Numbered from the stretch's first letter, positions 1 through 11,705 are shown. The stretch is 64,000 nucleotides of DNA from Seiridium cupressi (GCA_036674765.1 JARVKI010000010.1:248001-312000); one strand, 5' to 3'. Program-made: numbers and translations. The notes: generated from the letters alone by a model not told the origin.

Positions 1-258
1 TCGTAGATGATCGGTGGACGCCGGGAAATCGCGTAGGGAGATATCCCCGGTGGACTGGGACTGGGACTGCGAACCCGATGGCTGCTGAGAGGGGGTCGGC
101 GCGGCGGGTGTCTGGCCCGTAGTCGAGGTGGAAACGCCCGGGAGGTTGACGGGCGTGCGGAGGCGCGAGAGGAGCGCAGAGAGCTCAGTGGTTATGTCGA
201 GCTGGTCGGGCGAGAGATTGACTGGCAGGTCCAGGTTGGGTTGCGACTGGTCTGCCAT
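1..258 (-). CDS. Probable Mediator complex subunit 9 (Med9), N-terminal part, cut by window edge
   Basis: An open frame of 86 codons starts at an ATG at 258 and runs off the left edge without a stop. The protein begins MADQSQPNLDLPVNLSPDQL, then has a segment of the type TELSALLSRLR, a Pro/Ser/Gln/Thr-rich linker, and the start of a second conserved block (LRDFPASTDHLR). This order (short helix, low-complexity linker, then a block that leads into a coiled coil) is what I remember of fungal Med9/Cse2 proteins, which sit in the Mediator middle module and help RNA polymerase II transcription in the nucleus. The C-terminal coiled coil, which would decide the matter, lies outside the window. The name is therefore an inference from the N-terminus only; the reading frame itself is convincing. 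Confidence 0.55.
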   Translation of the reverse strand, partial: MADQSQPNLDLPVNLSPDQLDITTELSALLSRLRTPVNLPGVSTSTTGQTPAAPTPSQQPSGSQSQSQSTGDISLRDFPASTDHLR

Positions 259-1044
259 GATGACGCGGGTTAGAAGCGAGGATTGACGAGTGATGCTATT
301 ACGATGTATAGGTTTTTTTTTTAATCCCGATGGTGTAACTCAATGGCGAATTAGAGAAGAATCATGTCCTCTTGGAATTGGTGGCGCAGGCATCGTTGTT
401 TGAGCCTGGGCTGCCTTGTAACTGCCGCCAGCCTGGATGAAAATTGAGAACGTTACTGCCTTTGGCGTCAGGTTGTAGCGTTGAGCGAAGGAATTCGCGA
501 TCCAGGGTTGGGAATAAACTGGCTAAGCTATATTAGCGCTATATGATACGGTACAGAGCGGATGTGAGTCTAACTGTTTGGGGCAATATGATACAGATTA
601 GCAGACAGCTCAGAGCGGGGCTTCTGTTTACCATGGAATCTGCATACTCAAAAACTTGGAGGAAATTAATGGTTGAGGTAAGACATCAAGTATTAGTATT
701 ACCGCCCATAGAACAATTCAAGCAACCTAGGTGAAGGGACAAACCCCATGGTTCCTGTAAGCCACACTACCTACGATAAAGTTCATTTGATCATGCAGAC
801 AAGTGAATGCAGGGACAAGCAATCGGACCGGACCTGACGTCAAAACCTTCGGGCAACTGCCCCCCACCAACCCACCACTAGTCTCGTCCTTGGAAGTTTT
901 ACAACCGTACCATCCTCAACAGCTGATCAAGGCTGCTTAACCATCATAAATCACGCATCTGAAGAGCACGAGTACTCCTGTTCTACCTGATCTTACTTAC
1001 TCACTACTTGTAGTTTTGATACATCACTGAACGTTACCGCGAGA
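259..1044. other. Intergenic region, divergent promoters of Med9-like gene and phosphoglycerate mutase
   Basis: No convincing coding sequence. There is a poly-T tract near 311-322. The stretch before 1045 is pyrimidine-rich (cctc, tcatc and ctcctg runs), as is common in fungal promoters of highly expressed glycolytic genes. A 63-codon open frame at 543-734 has no recognisable features. Confidence 0.5.
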
Positions 1045-2919
1045 ATGCCAAAGCAAACAGACCAGAAAGCATGCCTGAGTACGTTGTCCATCCCTCCTCG
1101 ATCTGCCCCTCCATCCATCCCGGACACGCCCGCCCCAGCGCCTCCCCCGAAGGACACCCCTTTGGCTCCCACGGCCGGCGAGGACGGTCTAGTTGCCGGT
1201 GATGGCGGCGCTGGACATCAGGGACTTTCTCGGGCCCAAAGGCGTCCGGACTACACCGTCACCCTTGCTTATGTCTTGATCTACTTCGAAGTGGGGTGGT
1301 TGATACTGATGCTCCTTCGCATGTACAGTCGTGATTGATGGCTGGGGTATCCCCTCGAAAGACTCGCCTGCCAATGGCGACGCTATTACCAATGCGACGA
1401 CTCCGGTCATGGACGAGCTCTACAGCAGCGCAGCTGGCTTCACCGAGCTTGAGGCCTCGTCGCTAGCTGTCGGTCTGCCCGAGGGGCTGATGGGCAACTC
1501 GGAAGTCGGACACTTGAACATCGGTGCCGGACGCGTGGTATGGCAGGATGTCGTCCGCATTGACCAGACAATCAAGAAGGGAGAGCTCTCACAGAACGAC
1601 GTCATCAAGAGGACCATTGACGCCGCCAAGAATGGCAATGGCAGACTACACCTCTGCGGTCTGGTGTCTCACGGTGGTGTGGTATGTTTCCACATATGTG
1701 TTGCCGGAATGAGCACTGCAAACTGACCACAAGACAGCACTCCAAGCAGGAACACCTCTATGCTCTGTTGAAGGCTGCCAAGGAGGCGGGCGTTCCCAAG
1801 GTCTTCATTCACTTCTTCGGCGACGGCCGAGACACCGACCCCAAGTCCGGTGCCGGTTACATGGAGGAGCTCATCTCCAAGACCAAGGAGATCGGTATCG
1901 GTGAGATCGCCACCGTGGTCGGACGATACTACGCCATGGACCGTGACAAGAGATGGGAGAGAGTCGAGCTTGCGTTGAAGGGTCTTGTCTTGGGCGAGGG
2001 TGAGGAGAGCAGTGACCCGGTCAAGACTGTCAAGGAGCGATACGAGAAGGGCGAGAACGATGAGTTCCTCAAGCCTATCATTGTTGGTGGAAAGGACGCC
2101 CGTATCCAAGACGGTGATGAGGTCTTCTTCTTCAACTACCGATCCGATCGTGTCCGTCAAATCACACAGTTGCTGGGCGATGTTGATCGCTCCCCACGCC
2201 CGGATTTCCCCTACCCCAAGGTGAACCTTGTCACCATGACTCAGTATAAGCTCGACTACCCTTTCGAAATCGCATTCAAGCCCCAACATATGGGTAACGT
2301 TCTAGCGGAGTGGTTAGGCAAGCAGGATGTCGAGCAGGTCCACATTGCCGAGACGGAGAAGTACGCTCACGTCACTTTCTTTTTCAATGGCGGTGTTGAG
2401 AAGGCCTTTACGCTCGAGACCCGCGACGAGTCGCAGGATCTTGTCCCATCCAACAAGAGCGTAGCTACCTACGACAAGGCTCCCGAGATGAGCGCTGCGG
2501 GTGTTGGTAAGCAGGTCGTCAAACGTCTAGCTGAGCAGAAGTTCCCCTTCGTCATGAACAACTTCGCACCGCCCGACATGGTGGGCCACACTGGTGTGTA
2601 CGAGGCTGCCATGGTTGGCGTGGAGGCCACCGACAAGGCCATTGGCGAGATCTTCGAAGGCTGCAAGAAGGAGGGTTACATCTTGTTCATCACTGCTGAC
2701 CACGGCAACGCTGAGGAGATGAAGTTTCCCGACGGCAAGCCCAAGACATCACACACTACCAACAAGGTGCCCTTCATCATGGCCAACGCACCAGAAGGAT
2801 GGAGCCTCGAGAATAGTGGCGAGGGTGTTCTGGGCGACGTCGCACCTACCCTACTCGCCGCAATGGGTCTGTCTCAACCTGAGGAAATGACCGGTAAGAG
2901 CTTGCTCGTCAAGTCTTAG
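1045..2919 (+). CDS. gpmI: 2,3-bisphosphoglycerate-independent phosphoglycerate mutase
   Basis: Interconverts 3- and 2-phosphoglycerate in cytosolic glycolysis/gluconeogenesis with two Mn ions and a phosphoserine intermediate. Exons 1045-1078, 1329-1681 and 1738-2919 give 522 residues, the usual family length. The first intron (250 nt) splits the codon for Ile12; splicing recreates the hallmark IVIDGWG with metal ligand Asp15. Other motifs: nucleophile Ser69 in GNSEVGH, SHGGVHS across the second intron (56 nt), GDGRDTDPKS, FNYRSDRVRQ, the second metal site TADHGNAEEM (Asp450, His451) and SHTTNKVPF (His468). The start at 1045 is needed for the MPKQTDQKACL leader, which matches fungal orthologues. 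Codon use is strongly biased to C/G third positions, as expected of an abundant enzyme. A long antisense open frame at 1669-2289 is a shadow of this codon bias. Confidence 0.97.
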
Positions 2920-3310
2920 GATATGATATCTTTTTGCGTGACGCCCGAGGAGAATATGAACAAAGAAGAAGCAACGGCCTACGCGTGAGCCTCATACTTG
3001 CGAATAATGATAGAGTGCCATAGACCAAGAAAAATACAAATATGCATATCCAAAATCGACATGACAGATAATCGCATACATTCTGCTATAAACACTATAA
3101 AAGCGGAACTTGTCCCTCGATAAGCAACTGCCCGGATTAAGTGTTCAACCGGCTGACGTCGGTCCCCTCGCCAGCGTCGATTGGGCTTAGCGCTGTGACA
3201 GCCCACACTGCTCACATTCACAATTCGAAATCTCTCGACTTCATCAGCCCCGCCAAAGCAATTTGAGCCTGCCTGCCACCATCTTCTCGACAACTCCCAC
3301 ACAGCCCAAG
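2920..3310. other. Intergenic region between phosphoglycerate mutase and eIF3k
   Basis: 391 bp between two genes on the same strand. The sequence from about 3225 to 3310 is the pyrimidine-rich leader of the downstream gene. I see no RNA gene, repeat or other coding signal. Confidence 0.5.
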
Positions 3311-4244
3311 ATGGATGGTGAAGACCCGAAAGAGAGGCCCGCCGAGATCACGACCATCATCACTGGTCTCGAGCGTTACAACCCCGAGGCTGTCCCCTTC
3401 CTCGAGAACTATCTCAAGGAACAATGCGACAACAAATTCACTGATGGCAATGCCAACCGCACATTACTGAAGCTGTAAGTCTGCGCTCGTACTCTGCATT
3501 GTTGACGTACTGGACTATCACATGTCTCTATCGGTATGATGATGGAAATTTAAACGTTTCCTATTACCTGACTTGGCCGGCGCCTGAATCACGCCGGCCT
3601 ACTGAAGTGATTTATTATTAGCTCTATCTGACCTACCGTTTCACACTTCGTTGATGTTTGCATACTTGCCTTTTGCAAAACGCCTGGCTAACCCACGGGC
3701 TAGGTATCAGCTCAACCCCGACCGTCTCAAGGACGATGTCGTCACCAACGTTCTGGCCAAGGCCTTGACCAACTTCCCCTCCCCTCAGTTCACGCTCGCT
3801 ATGCACATCATTCCGCCTTCGATACTCGCACCCAACTCGGGCGCCGATTTGTCAGAGGCTATTGGTCACCTCCGGGAGCTCAACAACCAGCTCGAGGGAG
3901 CACAGTACGCACGCTTCTGGGACACTCTCGACAGCGATGATCTCTATGCCGACCTCATTGCCGATGTGAGCGGCTTTGAGGAGCTCATTCGCATCCGCAT
4001 CGCAACCCTGGTGAGCCACGCTTGCCGCGAGCTCGATATCAACGTGCTTGCTAGCTGGCTGGGATTGAACGAGACCAAGGCAAAGACCTTCGTCACCGAG
4101 ACGGCTGGCTGGAAGGTTGAAGGCGACCTCGTCAAAATACCCCGAAATGCCGAGAACGAGGCCAAGAAGACAGAGGTGCGCGAGGATGTCAATGTTGATA
4201 TGTTCTCGAGAGTGGTTCGCAGAGCATGGGAGGAAACAGCATGA
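3311..4244 (+). CDS. eIF3k: Eukaryotic translation initiation factor 3 subunit K
   Basis: Small PCI/winged-helix subunit of the eIF3 complex, which binds the 40S ribosome in the cytoplasm. Exons 3311-3474 and 3704-4244 give 234 residues, the usual size. The intron (229 nt) splits a Leu codon and its removal joins TLLKL to YQLNPDRL. Recognisable family features are the N-terminal ITTIITGLERYNPEAV helix, the repeated helices ending in LRELNNQLEGAQYARFW, and the CSN8/PSMD8/eIF3K-like segment FEELIRIRIATLVSHACREL followed by the winged-helix part LASWLGLNE. The ATG at 3311 is the first in a good context; an in-frame extension to 3263 lacks an ATG. The last residues, SRVVRRAWEETA, are typical of the fungal proteins. 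Confidence 0.93.
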
Positions 4245-5580
4245 GAAGATGGTTTGGACTAAACGACGCAACCAAAGGCACAAGATAAAAAAAGAAAAGA
4301 TATCTACGTGAATTCGTAGATGAGGGTGTTACTCACTCGGATGACTTGCATTGGGAGCCCCGAAACCGCGTCAGGGGCAGTCTTAGGGTTATGACACGCA
4401 TGCTATCGCCAGGCCGTCTCCTTCACATGGACCTCGGGTGTCCTCGGTGTAGCTGGATCAGCTTTCGTGACCAGCGACGGCCGGCCTCTAATGGCACTGC
4501 ACGTCACAGCCCGCAGCGTCTACAAAGAATTCGCGAGCACAAATAGCATCATTCCCCGCGAACTCTTGCGGCGGACGACTGAGCCCAACAGCGTCGTTGA
4601 GCTCATAGTGAGACTCGAATGACATAATATAAATCTACATTTTGACCTACCGCGGGCCGGCCAATCGCTGACTTGCTCTTGGCAAGATGCTTCGGAGAGA
4701 ACGTGATATGGAAAGACCAGGGCACGAGAAACTGGTCGCTTTGGGTATCCCTCTATGGAAATCTCTGACCGCTAGGTGTATCCCGCACGATTAAGGATTC
4801 AGCCCGCTCACGCTCCATACTAGGTGGCCTCCGTTCATGCGGGAACCAAACGACAAGTGTCTTCGACCCGTCTGGTGACTCGTATACTCCTCTAGCGTCC
4901 GGCGCCCGGTTTGAGATTTGCATTCGTGGGCGTTTTATCTGTCCTTTTGAATGGTCTGTGTCTAGCGGGAAATTTTCTCTTTCCAAAAAGGCCCCACATT
5001 TATCCCTCAGGGGCGTTCTCAACATTATGAGATCTATCCACTTTCTCCAGAGCGGACGGCGAGAGCATGATCTCCACAAGGGTCTCCCAAAAGCGTTGAG
5101 AATTGCGGTGTTCAAATTTTCCATGTGATTCTCCTTGGCAGGGGCTGAATCGCGTATGTCCTTTCCGATTCGATCAGTTTATGCTGACTCGCATTTCCTA
5201 TCATAGGATCAAGGATTCGTACCTTAGCCCATGCTAGTGTTCCCTGCACGACTATTGTGCGCATACTCCTGCGAGGCCGCTGCGGCTCTTCGCCAGACGT
5301 CTACACCGTCTGAGCCAATTTCTCTTCCAGAATCCGCCAAGCACTCAACAGGGGCTCGCCTAAGCAAGGATACAACCTAGCCTTGGGCAGGGGTTGGGGC
5401 CCTCGAGAGGTGGGTTTAGCCATGCGCTTGTTGGACCCTGAATTCTAGACCTAAATGCGGACGGTAGATCTCAAGCTAGCAAGCCCAATAAAACTCGTGG
5501 CCTTGCCCTCTCCCTTTCGTGACAGATTCCCCTTGTATGTTCTCTGAGGTCTGGCAAGGTGATTCCATTGATTAGACAAG
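4245..5580. other. Intergenic region upstream of the desaturase gene
   Basis: About 1.3 kb without a gene I can support. A 123-codon open frame on the minus strand (4753-5124) has unbiased codon use and no recognisable motif, so I treat it as chance, though a decayed F-box-like protein cannot be excluded. The last ~100 bp are the promoter and leader of the desaturase. Confidence 0.4.
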
Positions 5581-6908
5581 ATGGCTACAACTACGACTAC
5601 CGAGACCCTCACGGTCAAGGCGAGAGGTGCTAAGCAGGTAAGCACACACAATCCTGCTCGTCTTGTTTTGAAATTTTGTGTTCTTTGCAAAACTAACAAA
5701 TCCTAGACCATCGAGCCTGTTTACCCAGACGTGAACACCATCCGCAAAGCAATTCCTCCTCATTGCTTCCAGCCTTCAGCTGTACGATCATTAGCCTACG
5801 TGGCACGGGATCTCGCTCTCGCTGCCGGCTTAGGCTATGCGGCGCTCACCTACATCCCACAACTCCCAAATGCATACGTCCGCGCAGCAGCATGGGCAGC
5901 GTATGGCTTTGCCCAGGGTCTCGTAGGCACTGGCATCTGGATTCTTGCACACGAGTGTGGACATGGTGCCTTCTCGCTGCACCGCCGTCTGAACGACGTT
6001 GTGGGTTGGGTCCTGCACTCGCTGCTCATGGTCCCTTTCTTCAGCTGGAAATTCAGCCACGCCAGGCACCATATGTACACTGGTCACATGGAGAAGGACA
6101 TGGCATTCGTACCTGCGACCAAGCCGGATTACGAGCGCAAGGTCGCTGCGCTGAGCTGGATGGGACGACTGGGCATTGACGCCGAGATGTTCGAGGAAAC
6201 CCCCATTGTCAACTTGGTCAAGCTCGTGACCCACCAGCTGTTCGCTTGGCAGGGATATTTGTTGTTCAACATCTCCTCTGGACCCAAGAGTTTGCAGCGT
6301 GAGGGCAAGTGGTGGCGCCTATCCCACTTCGAGCCCACGTCGTCTGTCTTCCGTCCCCAGGAGGCTTTGTACATTTTCTTGTCCGACGTTGGCTTGGCCC
6401 TTGTCGGAACTGCCCTGTACCTGGCGTCGCAGAAGATTGGAGGTCTCACTACCTTCTTGCTCTATGGTGTCCCCTACTTCTGGGTTCACCACTGGCTCAT
6501 TGCTATCACCTACCTTCACCACAACCACGAGGACGTCAAGCACTTCGACGCTGAGGGCTGGACTTTTGTCAAGGGTGCTCTGGCCACGATTGATCGTGAC
6601 ATGGGATGGATCGATCGCCACCTCTTTCACGGCATCATTGGTACCCACGTCGTGCACCACTTGTTCGCGTAAGTATCTGAAACATTTGTCTGCGCTCGAT
6701 ATCCGGTTGCTAACATTCTCATTCTAGGCGTATCCCCTTCTACTACGCAGAAGATGCTACTGAAGCCATCAAGCCCATGCTTGGTGACCTGTACCACCGT
6801 GACGAGCGCTCATTCTACGGGCAGCTGTGGTCTGTCTTCAACAACTGCAAATATGTGGAGAACGAGCCGAGGATGCCTGGTGTCTTGAGATGGCACAAGG
6901 AGGCCTAA
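5581..6908 (+). CDS. Membrane fatty acid desaturase, oleate delta-12 type
   Basis: Predicted to introduce the delta-12 double bond into oleoyl chains in the ER membrane, a step in linoleate synthesis. Exons 5581-5637, 5707-6668 and 6728-6908 give 399 residues. The three di-iron histidine boxes of the FAD2 group are present: HECGH (101-105), HARHH (137-141) and HVVHH (333-337). They are set between hydrophobic spans, with the family block HMEKDMAFVP after box two. The second intron lies immediately after the third box (LFA|RIPFYYAEDA), a place where automatic models may truncate the gene. The ER-facing tail ends KYVENEPRMPGVLRWHKEA. At 399 residues it is shorter than many fungal delta-12 enzymes (about 450-480), mainly at the N-terminus. 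An omega-3 (delta-15) specificity cannot be excluded from motifs alone. Confidence 0.9.
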
Positions 6909-8027
6909 TCTGATCATTTGAGACTACCATTGCTTTGCTAGAGGATCATCGCATATAGAGGCGCGTTATGATAGATTAGAGTTGGGCGGGCTGGTCGGCG
7001 TTGCCGGGATGAAAAAAGAGTGCCGATAATAAATCTTGTTACAGACTAGATGCTATAGTAGACTAGATACCCAGTTTCACAAAAAGGCATGGTTCATGGG
7101 GAGATTCAAGTTTCATCGCTACCTGTGTGTGACTACCCGTGTACAGGAATGTCCTCAGATGCGTAGCGTGTAGAGACATGATCTGCGTAGACTCGAGTTG
7201 CGGAGACCCTGCATTTGATCTCGTGTAGGTTCATGTCCACACCAGAAGATAACCGAACCCTTCTGACATCTCTGAATTCCGCAACCAGACTCTTGAGAAC
7301 ATTACTTCACTGCTAGCAGAACGTATCAAATTATACTACCAAGAGTGAACTGATTATATAGATATTCTCCACACTATTAATAATAATACTTGCAAAGGCA
7401 GTGAAGAGCACCCCAGAAGATAGGGACAAGTCGCTGGTGATGATTTATATTATGGAAAGTGTTTAGAAAGTGGAAGGCAAGACACGTCCTACTTCGATAT
7501 AGAGCACTTCGGCAATAAAGCTGTGATAGACTCATTGTGAAATTTGTCAAGTTCTTTCCTGGTATTAGCACTATATATCTAACACTGAAAAAGTAACAGA
7601 CAGGCTCTAGGAGCATAACAAAGTCATCACTAAAAATTGCACTGGAGATGACATTAATGCGTTCAGGGTAGTAGAACCATCTATTGTCTTATCCTTCTAG
7701 GTTCCGTCCCCCTTTGCGCACAGTTGATATTCAACCTGAGCTCGAGAGCCATTGCTCAAAAGACAGAGCCTCGCATGAAATAATAGCTTTGAGTCCACTA
7801 TGAGACGGATTTGTTGCGGACAAGACTGCCCCGGCTGTTCTGGAAAAGAGACATGACCACTCTAAGCGCAAGAAGAAGAAGTGGGGTGCCCAGATGTGTC
7901 TAACGTTATGTACATAGCAATTACTATCATCATTTTATTTTCGATGTTTTTAAAGTGGTATTACCTTGCTGTTCAAACTATAACTCCCACAACCTCCTGA
8001 AGGCTGCGTAAAAACGTGACAAGCTTT
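6909..8027. other. AT-rich intergenic region
   Basis: About 1.1 kb after the desaturase. The first ~150 bp hold the 3' untranslated part (ataataaa-like signals around 7025). From about 7300 the composition becomes AT-rich and every open frame is short and featureless. No RNA gene is seen. The repeat array listed next begins at its right end. Confidence 0.4.
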
Positions 8028-8640
8028 ATAAGTGACTTTAAATCATCATTAAACTGCCATTGTGCACAAGGCTATAAGTCGTCGCCATACCCAAGGCCAC
8101 AAGAACTGAATTTTCGTGATCGTTTTAATGACAAAGGGTATTGCAGCTCAACATCTCGACCAAGTCAATACGCATGCGGCTACGAAGATTGGGCAAAGAA
8201 GAGTACTTAATTATCTTTAATTGAGCGCAATTAATATTATGAAATACGTAGGTTACGTTTTGTTGGTACTGCCACTGCTGTCTGGGTACTTTACAAATTT
8301 GAACTTGCTGCAGCGTTAGAGTGGAGGTCCATGGGCCTGCCATCTGTAGGCTATAAGTCGTCGTCACTCACAAATTGAGCTTTCACAGGTATAAATCGTC
8401 GCTATCAGCACATTCATTACCCACAGCATTATAAGTCGTCGCCATTCAAAATCATATGGCCTAAAACTTAATAAATCATCGCCACGCAAAATATTATTAT
8501 TTATAATGCTATAAGTCGTCGACATTCATAACTATTGCTCAGAATACATAATGCTATAAGTCGACGCCAGAGATAAGGATATAAGTCGTCGGCACTTACA
8601 ATCACTGCCCACAAGGCTATAAGTCATCGAAGGAGCAAGC
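8028..8640. repeat. Divergent ~40-bp minisatellite with conserved core ATAAGTCGTCGCCA
   Basis: The core (A)TAARTCGTCG occurs at 8074, 8353, 8391, 8431, 8471, 8511, 8556, 8581 and 8619, with a weaker start (ATAAGTGAC) at 8028. From 8353 on, the spacings are 38, 40, 40, 40, 45, 25 and 38 bp, so this is a period of about 40 bp with small indels. Most units begin with ATAAGTCGTCGCCATTCA and several end with a form of GCCCACAAGGCT, so whole units and not only the core are related. The segment 8100-8350 lacks clear copies and may be an insertion or a decayed stretch. The array ends about 420 bp before the start of the next gene. No coding capacity. Confidence 0.8.
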
Positions 8641-9061
8641 AAGACATAAACCAGATGGGTGGGGCAACTCTGCACGAAAATTCACTGTGTTCTGATCCAG
8701 ATCAGTGGCCATTGAGCGCATAATCAGCCTTAACCGACGAGGAGCTTGCAGCCTGAAGATAAAAACGGCTCTTTCCTCATTTTGCTGTGAACTTTTTCTT
8801 CCTGTCATCACTCTGCATCACTCAGCCGCAGACAGCACTACACTGGAACCACCATCAAGTAGAACAGTCCAGGCCCCCAAAGCTTGGCCACTCTCCACTG
8901 AGCGCATCACACAGTTCAACACAAGCTCTTTCGAGTCTAGACAAGCATTTCCGTTACCTCCCGGGTATAAGAGTACCAGACAACAAGGTATGTACCGGCA
9001 ACTGCTTCCTCTCGTTGAGCCTAACCTCTCCCATGTCCCCCTCCCAACCTACCGACTCACC

Positions 9062-9589
9062 ATGGCAAAAATACAGATGGCCCGCCGCCGCAACAAGACG
9101 TTCACCAAGAACTACGAGGACCGGTACAATGCTGATGGCACATGGACTTGCCTGACCTGTGACACCACGATTAGCGGTGCCAGCCACAATGTGTCCAGCC
9201 ACATTGCCAACCACCACCAGCAAGGTGCTTACCAGGCCAATCAAGACGCTTCGTCACCCGCCCGCTGTGACGATCCCGAGTGCAAGAAAAATAAACACAA
9301 GTACAAGAACTGGCACTCATTCTACCGGCACCACCGTGCCAAGCACGACTTCAGCGGCAAATCAGCTGGTCTGAAGGAGCACTACAAGGCCCTTGGTCGC
9401 AAGGAGAAGGGTCTTTCGGAGAAGTCGGAGAATCAGAGGGATAAGGAGAAGGAGAAGGAAGAGGAGGACGTTGCCTCGGAGGATGAGCTTTTTGTCCCTG
9501 GTCCCGACCAGGTCCGGAAGGACTTCGACCGCGACGGAAACCAGCCAGGCCCTTCTTCTGGTGCTGCTCAGCAGATCTCGGTTCCCTAA
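9062..9589 (+). CDS. Small Cys/His-rich protein with two zinc-finger-like blocks, function unknown
   Basis: A 175-residue basic-then-acidic protein. Block one has a WTCLTC pair followed by SSHIANHH; block two has CDDPEC followed by HSFYRHHRAKH. Both fit a C-X2-C...H-X3-4-H zinc-binding pattern, so nucleic acid binding is plausible. The C-terminal part is a Lys/Glu-rich charged helix (KEKEKEEEDVASEDELFVPGPD) and a Gly/Pro/Ser tail. The frame stays open upstream to 8705, but codon use there is poor. A likely 5' leader intron (gtatgt at 8988 to acag at 9076) ends directly before an ATG at 9077. The true start could therefore be 9077 (MARRRNKTF), five residues shorter, instead of 9062. The family is not recognised. 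Confidence 0.6.
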   Translation: MAKIQMARRRNKTFTKNYEDRYNADGTWTCLTCDTTISGASHNVSSHIANHHQQGAYQANQDASSPARCDDPECKKNKHKYKNWHSFYRHHRAKHDFSGKSAGLKEHYKALGRKEKGLSEKSENQRDKEKEKEEEDVASEDELFVPGPDQVRKDFDRDGNQPGPSSGAAQQISVP

Positions 9590-11705
9590 ACTAAAGCCAA
9601 TCATTATACCACTTGCAGTGCAGCAAGAAACGACAAGGATCCTTTCAGACCACTCATCAAAGAACCAGCCAAAGCTAGGATGCCGACTAATCTCCTTGCT
9701 CATGGAAATGGGGTCGTTGGATGTGTTTTCCGTAACTCTGCTCTCTGAACATTAGGTAGCTTCACTTAAGGTCTGCCTTCAAGTGCCATAGCGAATTAAT
9801 ATTTGAGAAGTTAAAGGACTGAAGTTTCTTATACTATGGCTATTTTTTCTGTATCGATCAGCATGTGACAATGATACTAAGTGAGTGGAGTTGAAACTGG
9901 TGACTTTGAATGTTACGGCCCGGTAACGAGGGCCAAGAACTTGAGAGTTATCACAAGAATCGACTGAGAGTCACGATTTAGCTCCACCATTCAAACGCTT
10001 GCTTTAGCTTGTAGTCAGAACTGATGAAATCTAAAGCTGCAAAATGACGCAATTACATTTATTTCCCCTTGCTCTTTGTTGTTATCCCGGATCAGAGAAT
10101 ATGACTGGCTAGTCCTACAAAATGTAGCGTATTAGCGGATAATGTAAGGTGGGGAGCCAGGTGAGTTGCCGTCCAAGCTGCAGATATCTTTCTAGTGGTG
10201 GTGAGCTACCAGCCACATACGTGACGTAGTGGTGCAGTGACTGGCCAGTAAAAGCTGGGTGAATCGAGACTGTGGCACTTCCTAAGGTCTGTCTATGAAT
10301 CGGCGTGGTGAAAATGGAGCAGGAGAGAAGACCCAGCTCCGAAGGTGGCTCTGCCCTAGCTGATCTACGGAAGCATGGTCAAATCTAGAATCATGAATGT
10401 CTGTTGTCTTCCTGCAAGGATTATAGTGGTTCCCTAGCGCTTTGAATTCGGTTCAAGCTGGTACGCACGTATGAGGGTGAGTAAAGTGATTTGCAGGATG
10501 CATTCACTGCGCCACTACGGCGTTGAAGGAATCTCTACTTTCTAGCAGATGCCTGCTCCAGATGAGATGGGCGTACGGATAGATATAATCATATGCTATC
10601 CTAATAATAGAGAGTACAGGCTCAAATTTTTTTTCTCTATATCCAAAAATAATCTCGAAAAGTCCACACCGAAAATAATACTGCGACATGCCTGGGTGAT
10701 TAAAAGGAGAACAACTGCGTGTGATAATACGAGGGGCTTAGAAAATGGTGCTGAAATAGAATAAATAATACCATACATCCAAAAGAGGGGTGGTGGTGAG
10801 TATGAAATGATTGTAAGTAATTTTGGAATGGAAACCTGGTCGGTCTGGAATTCCTTTTAAGGCTGGCAATAAAGCAGATTACCAGAACAATCAGGCCCAA
10901 AATATTCCATCAAAAATATTCACCATGTGTGAAGCTTTTGAACGCCAGTGATACGTGTACCAGGTAAATAGAACCAAGCAAGACAACACAGCTAGGCATG
11001 CGTACATTGACACAGCACCGTTGTATAGATCTCACTTCAGTTTGTGGCAGACTTGTATAGTGGCCAGTAGATGCTGAGAAGCCAGAGATATCCCGGCAAT
11101 GTCCTATCCGCAGGATCAAATTAAAATAAGACGGATACGTTGGACTAACGGCTGGCTACCCTATGAACGTTGCAAGGTCAATATTTCTTACCGGACCTGG
11201 ATACTCCTCCCCTTTCCTTCCCTGCCCTATTAGAGAAAACATTTACTGCTCTGGCATCTACTTGCAAAGACTGCATCCATTAGTTTGTGTTATAATTACC
11301 CTGAAAAGGTTAGCATCAGTGATTACGTGACTACAAGGTACTTATTGGGCCGAAGCAGGCCCTCACCTGAGCAGCCACCACAGTCCGAAAACAATGCAGC
11401 CGAACTCAACCAGCGAGCAGCTCCGCCATTTTGGGACTAGCGGGGCAGCGCAGCAGTGGAATAATTAGAAATAACCCCATCAAGAAATGTCCCCTGAAGA
11501 CAATATTAATGCCATCCGATTAGGAAAGAATAATTCGCGCTATATGTATTAGTGGTCATTGGGCAGGTAAGCCCAAAGCGGGCCCAGACTTGAATTCCGC
11601 GCGATAATAAATGGCCAGTGGAGTAGCTGCCGTGCTTGCTGGATTATTGAATATTTTGGGAAAACTCTCATCCAATCACAAAGAAGATTGAATCCTCTGA
11701 TTCAA
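9590..11705. other. Gene-free region before tRNA-Gly
   Basis: 2.1 kb of moderately AT-rich sequence without supported coding potential; the longest open frames are about 70 codons and have no motif. The start holds the 3' end of the preceding gene. I see no tandem repeats or transposon ends. Confidence 0.4.

Noticed and set aside
1669..2289. 206-codon open frame antisense to phosphoglycerate mutase
   Set aside because: It arises from the strong third-position C/G bias of the sense gene; the Leu/Val-rich translation has no motif.
4753..5124. 123-codon minus-strand frame that might be an F-box-like protein
   Set aside because: No clear F-box or other motif, unbiased codon use, no supporting introns or neighbours.
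8028..8640. The ~40-bp repeats as a CRISPR array
   Set aside because: The genome is eukaryotic, the repeats are degenerate, spacers are related to each other and no cas genes exist.
8705..9061. N-terminal extension of the Cys/His-rich protein up to 8705
   Set aside because: Low-quality coding composition and a probable leader intron inside it; the conserved part begins after 9062.
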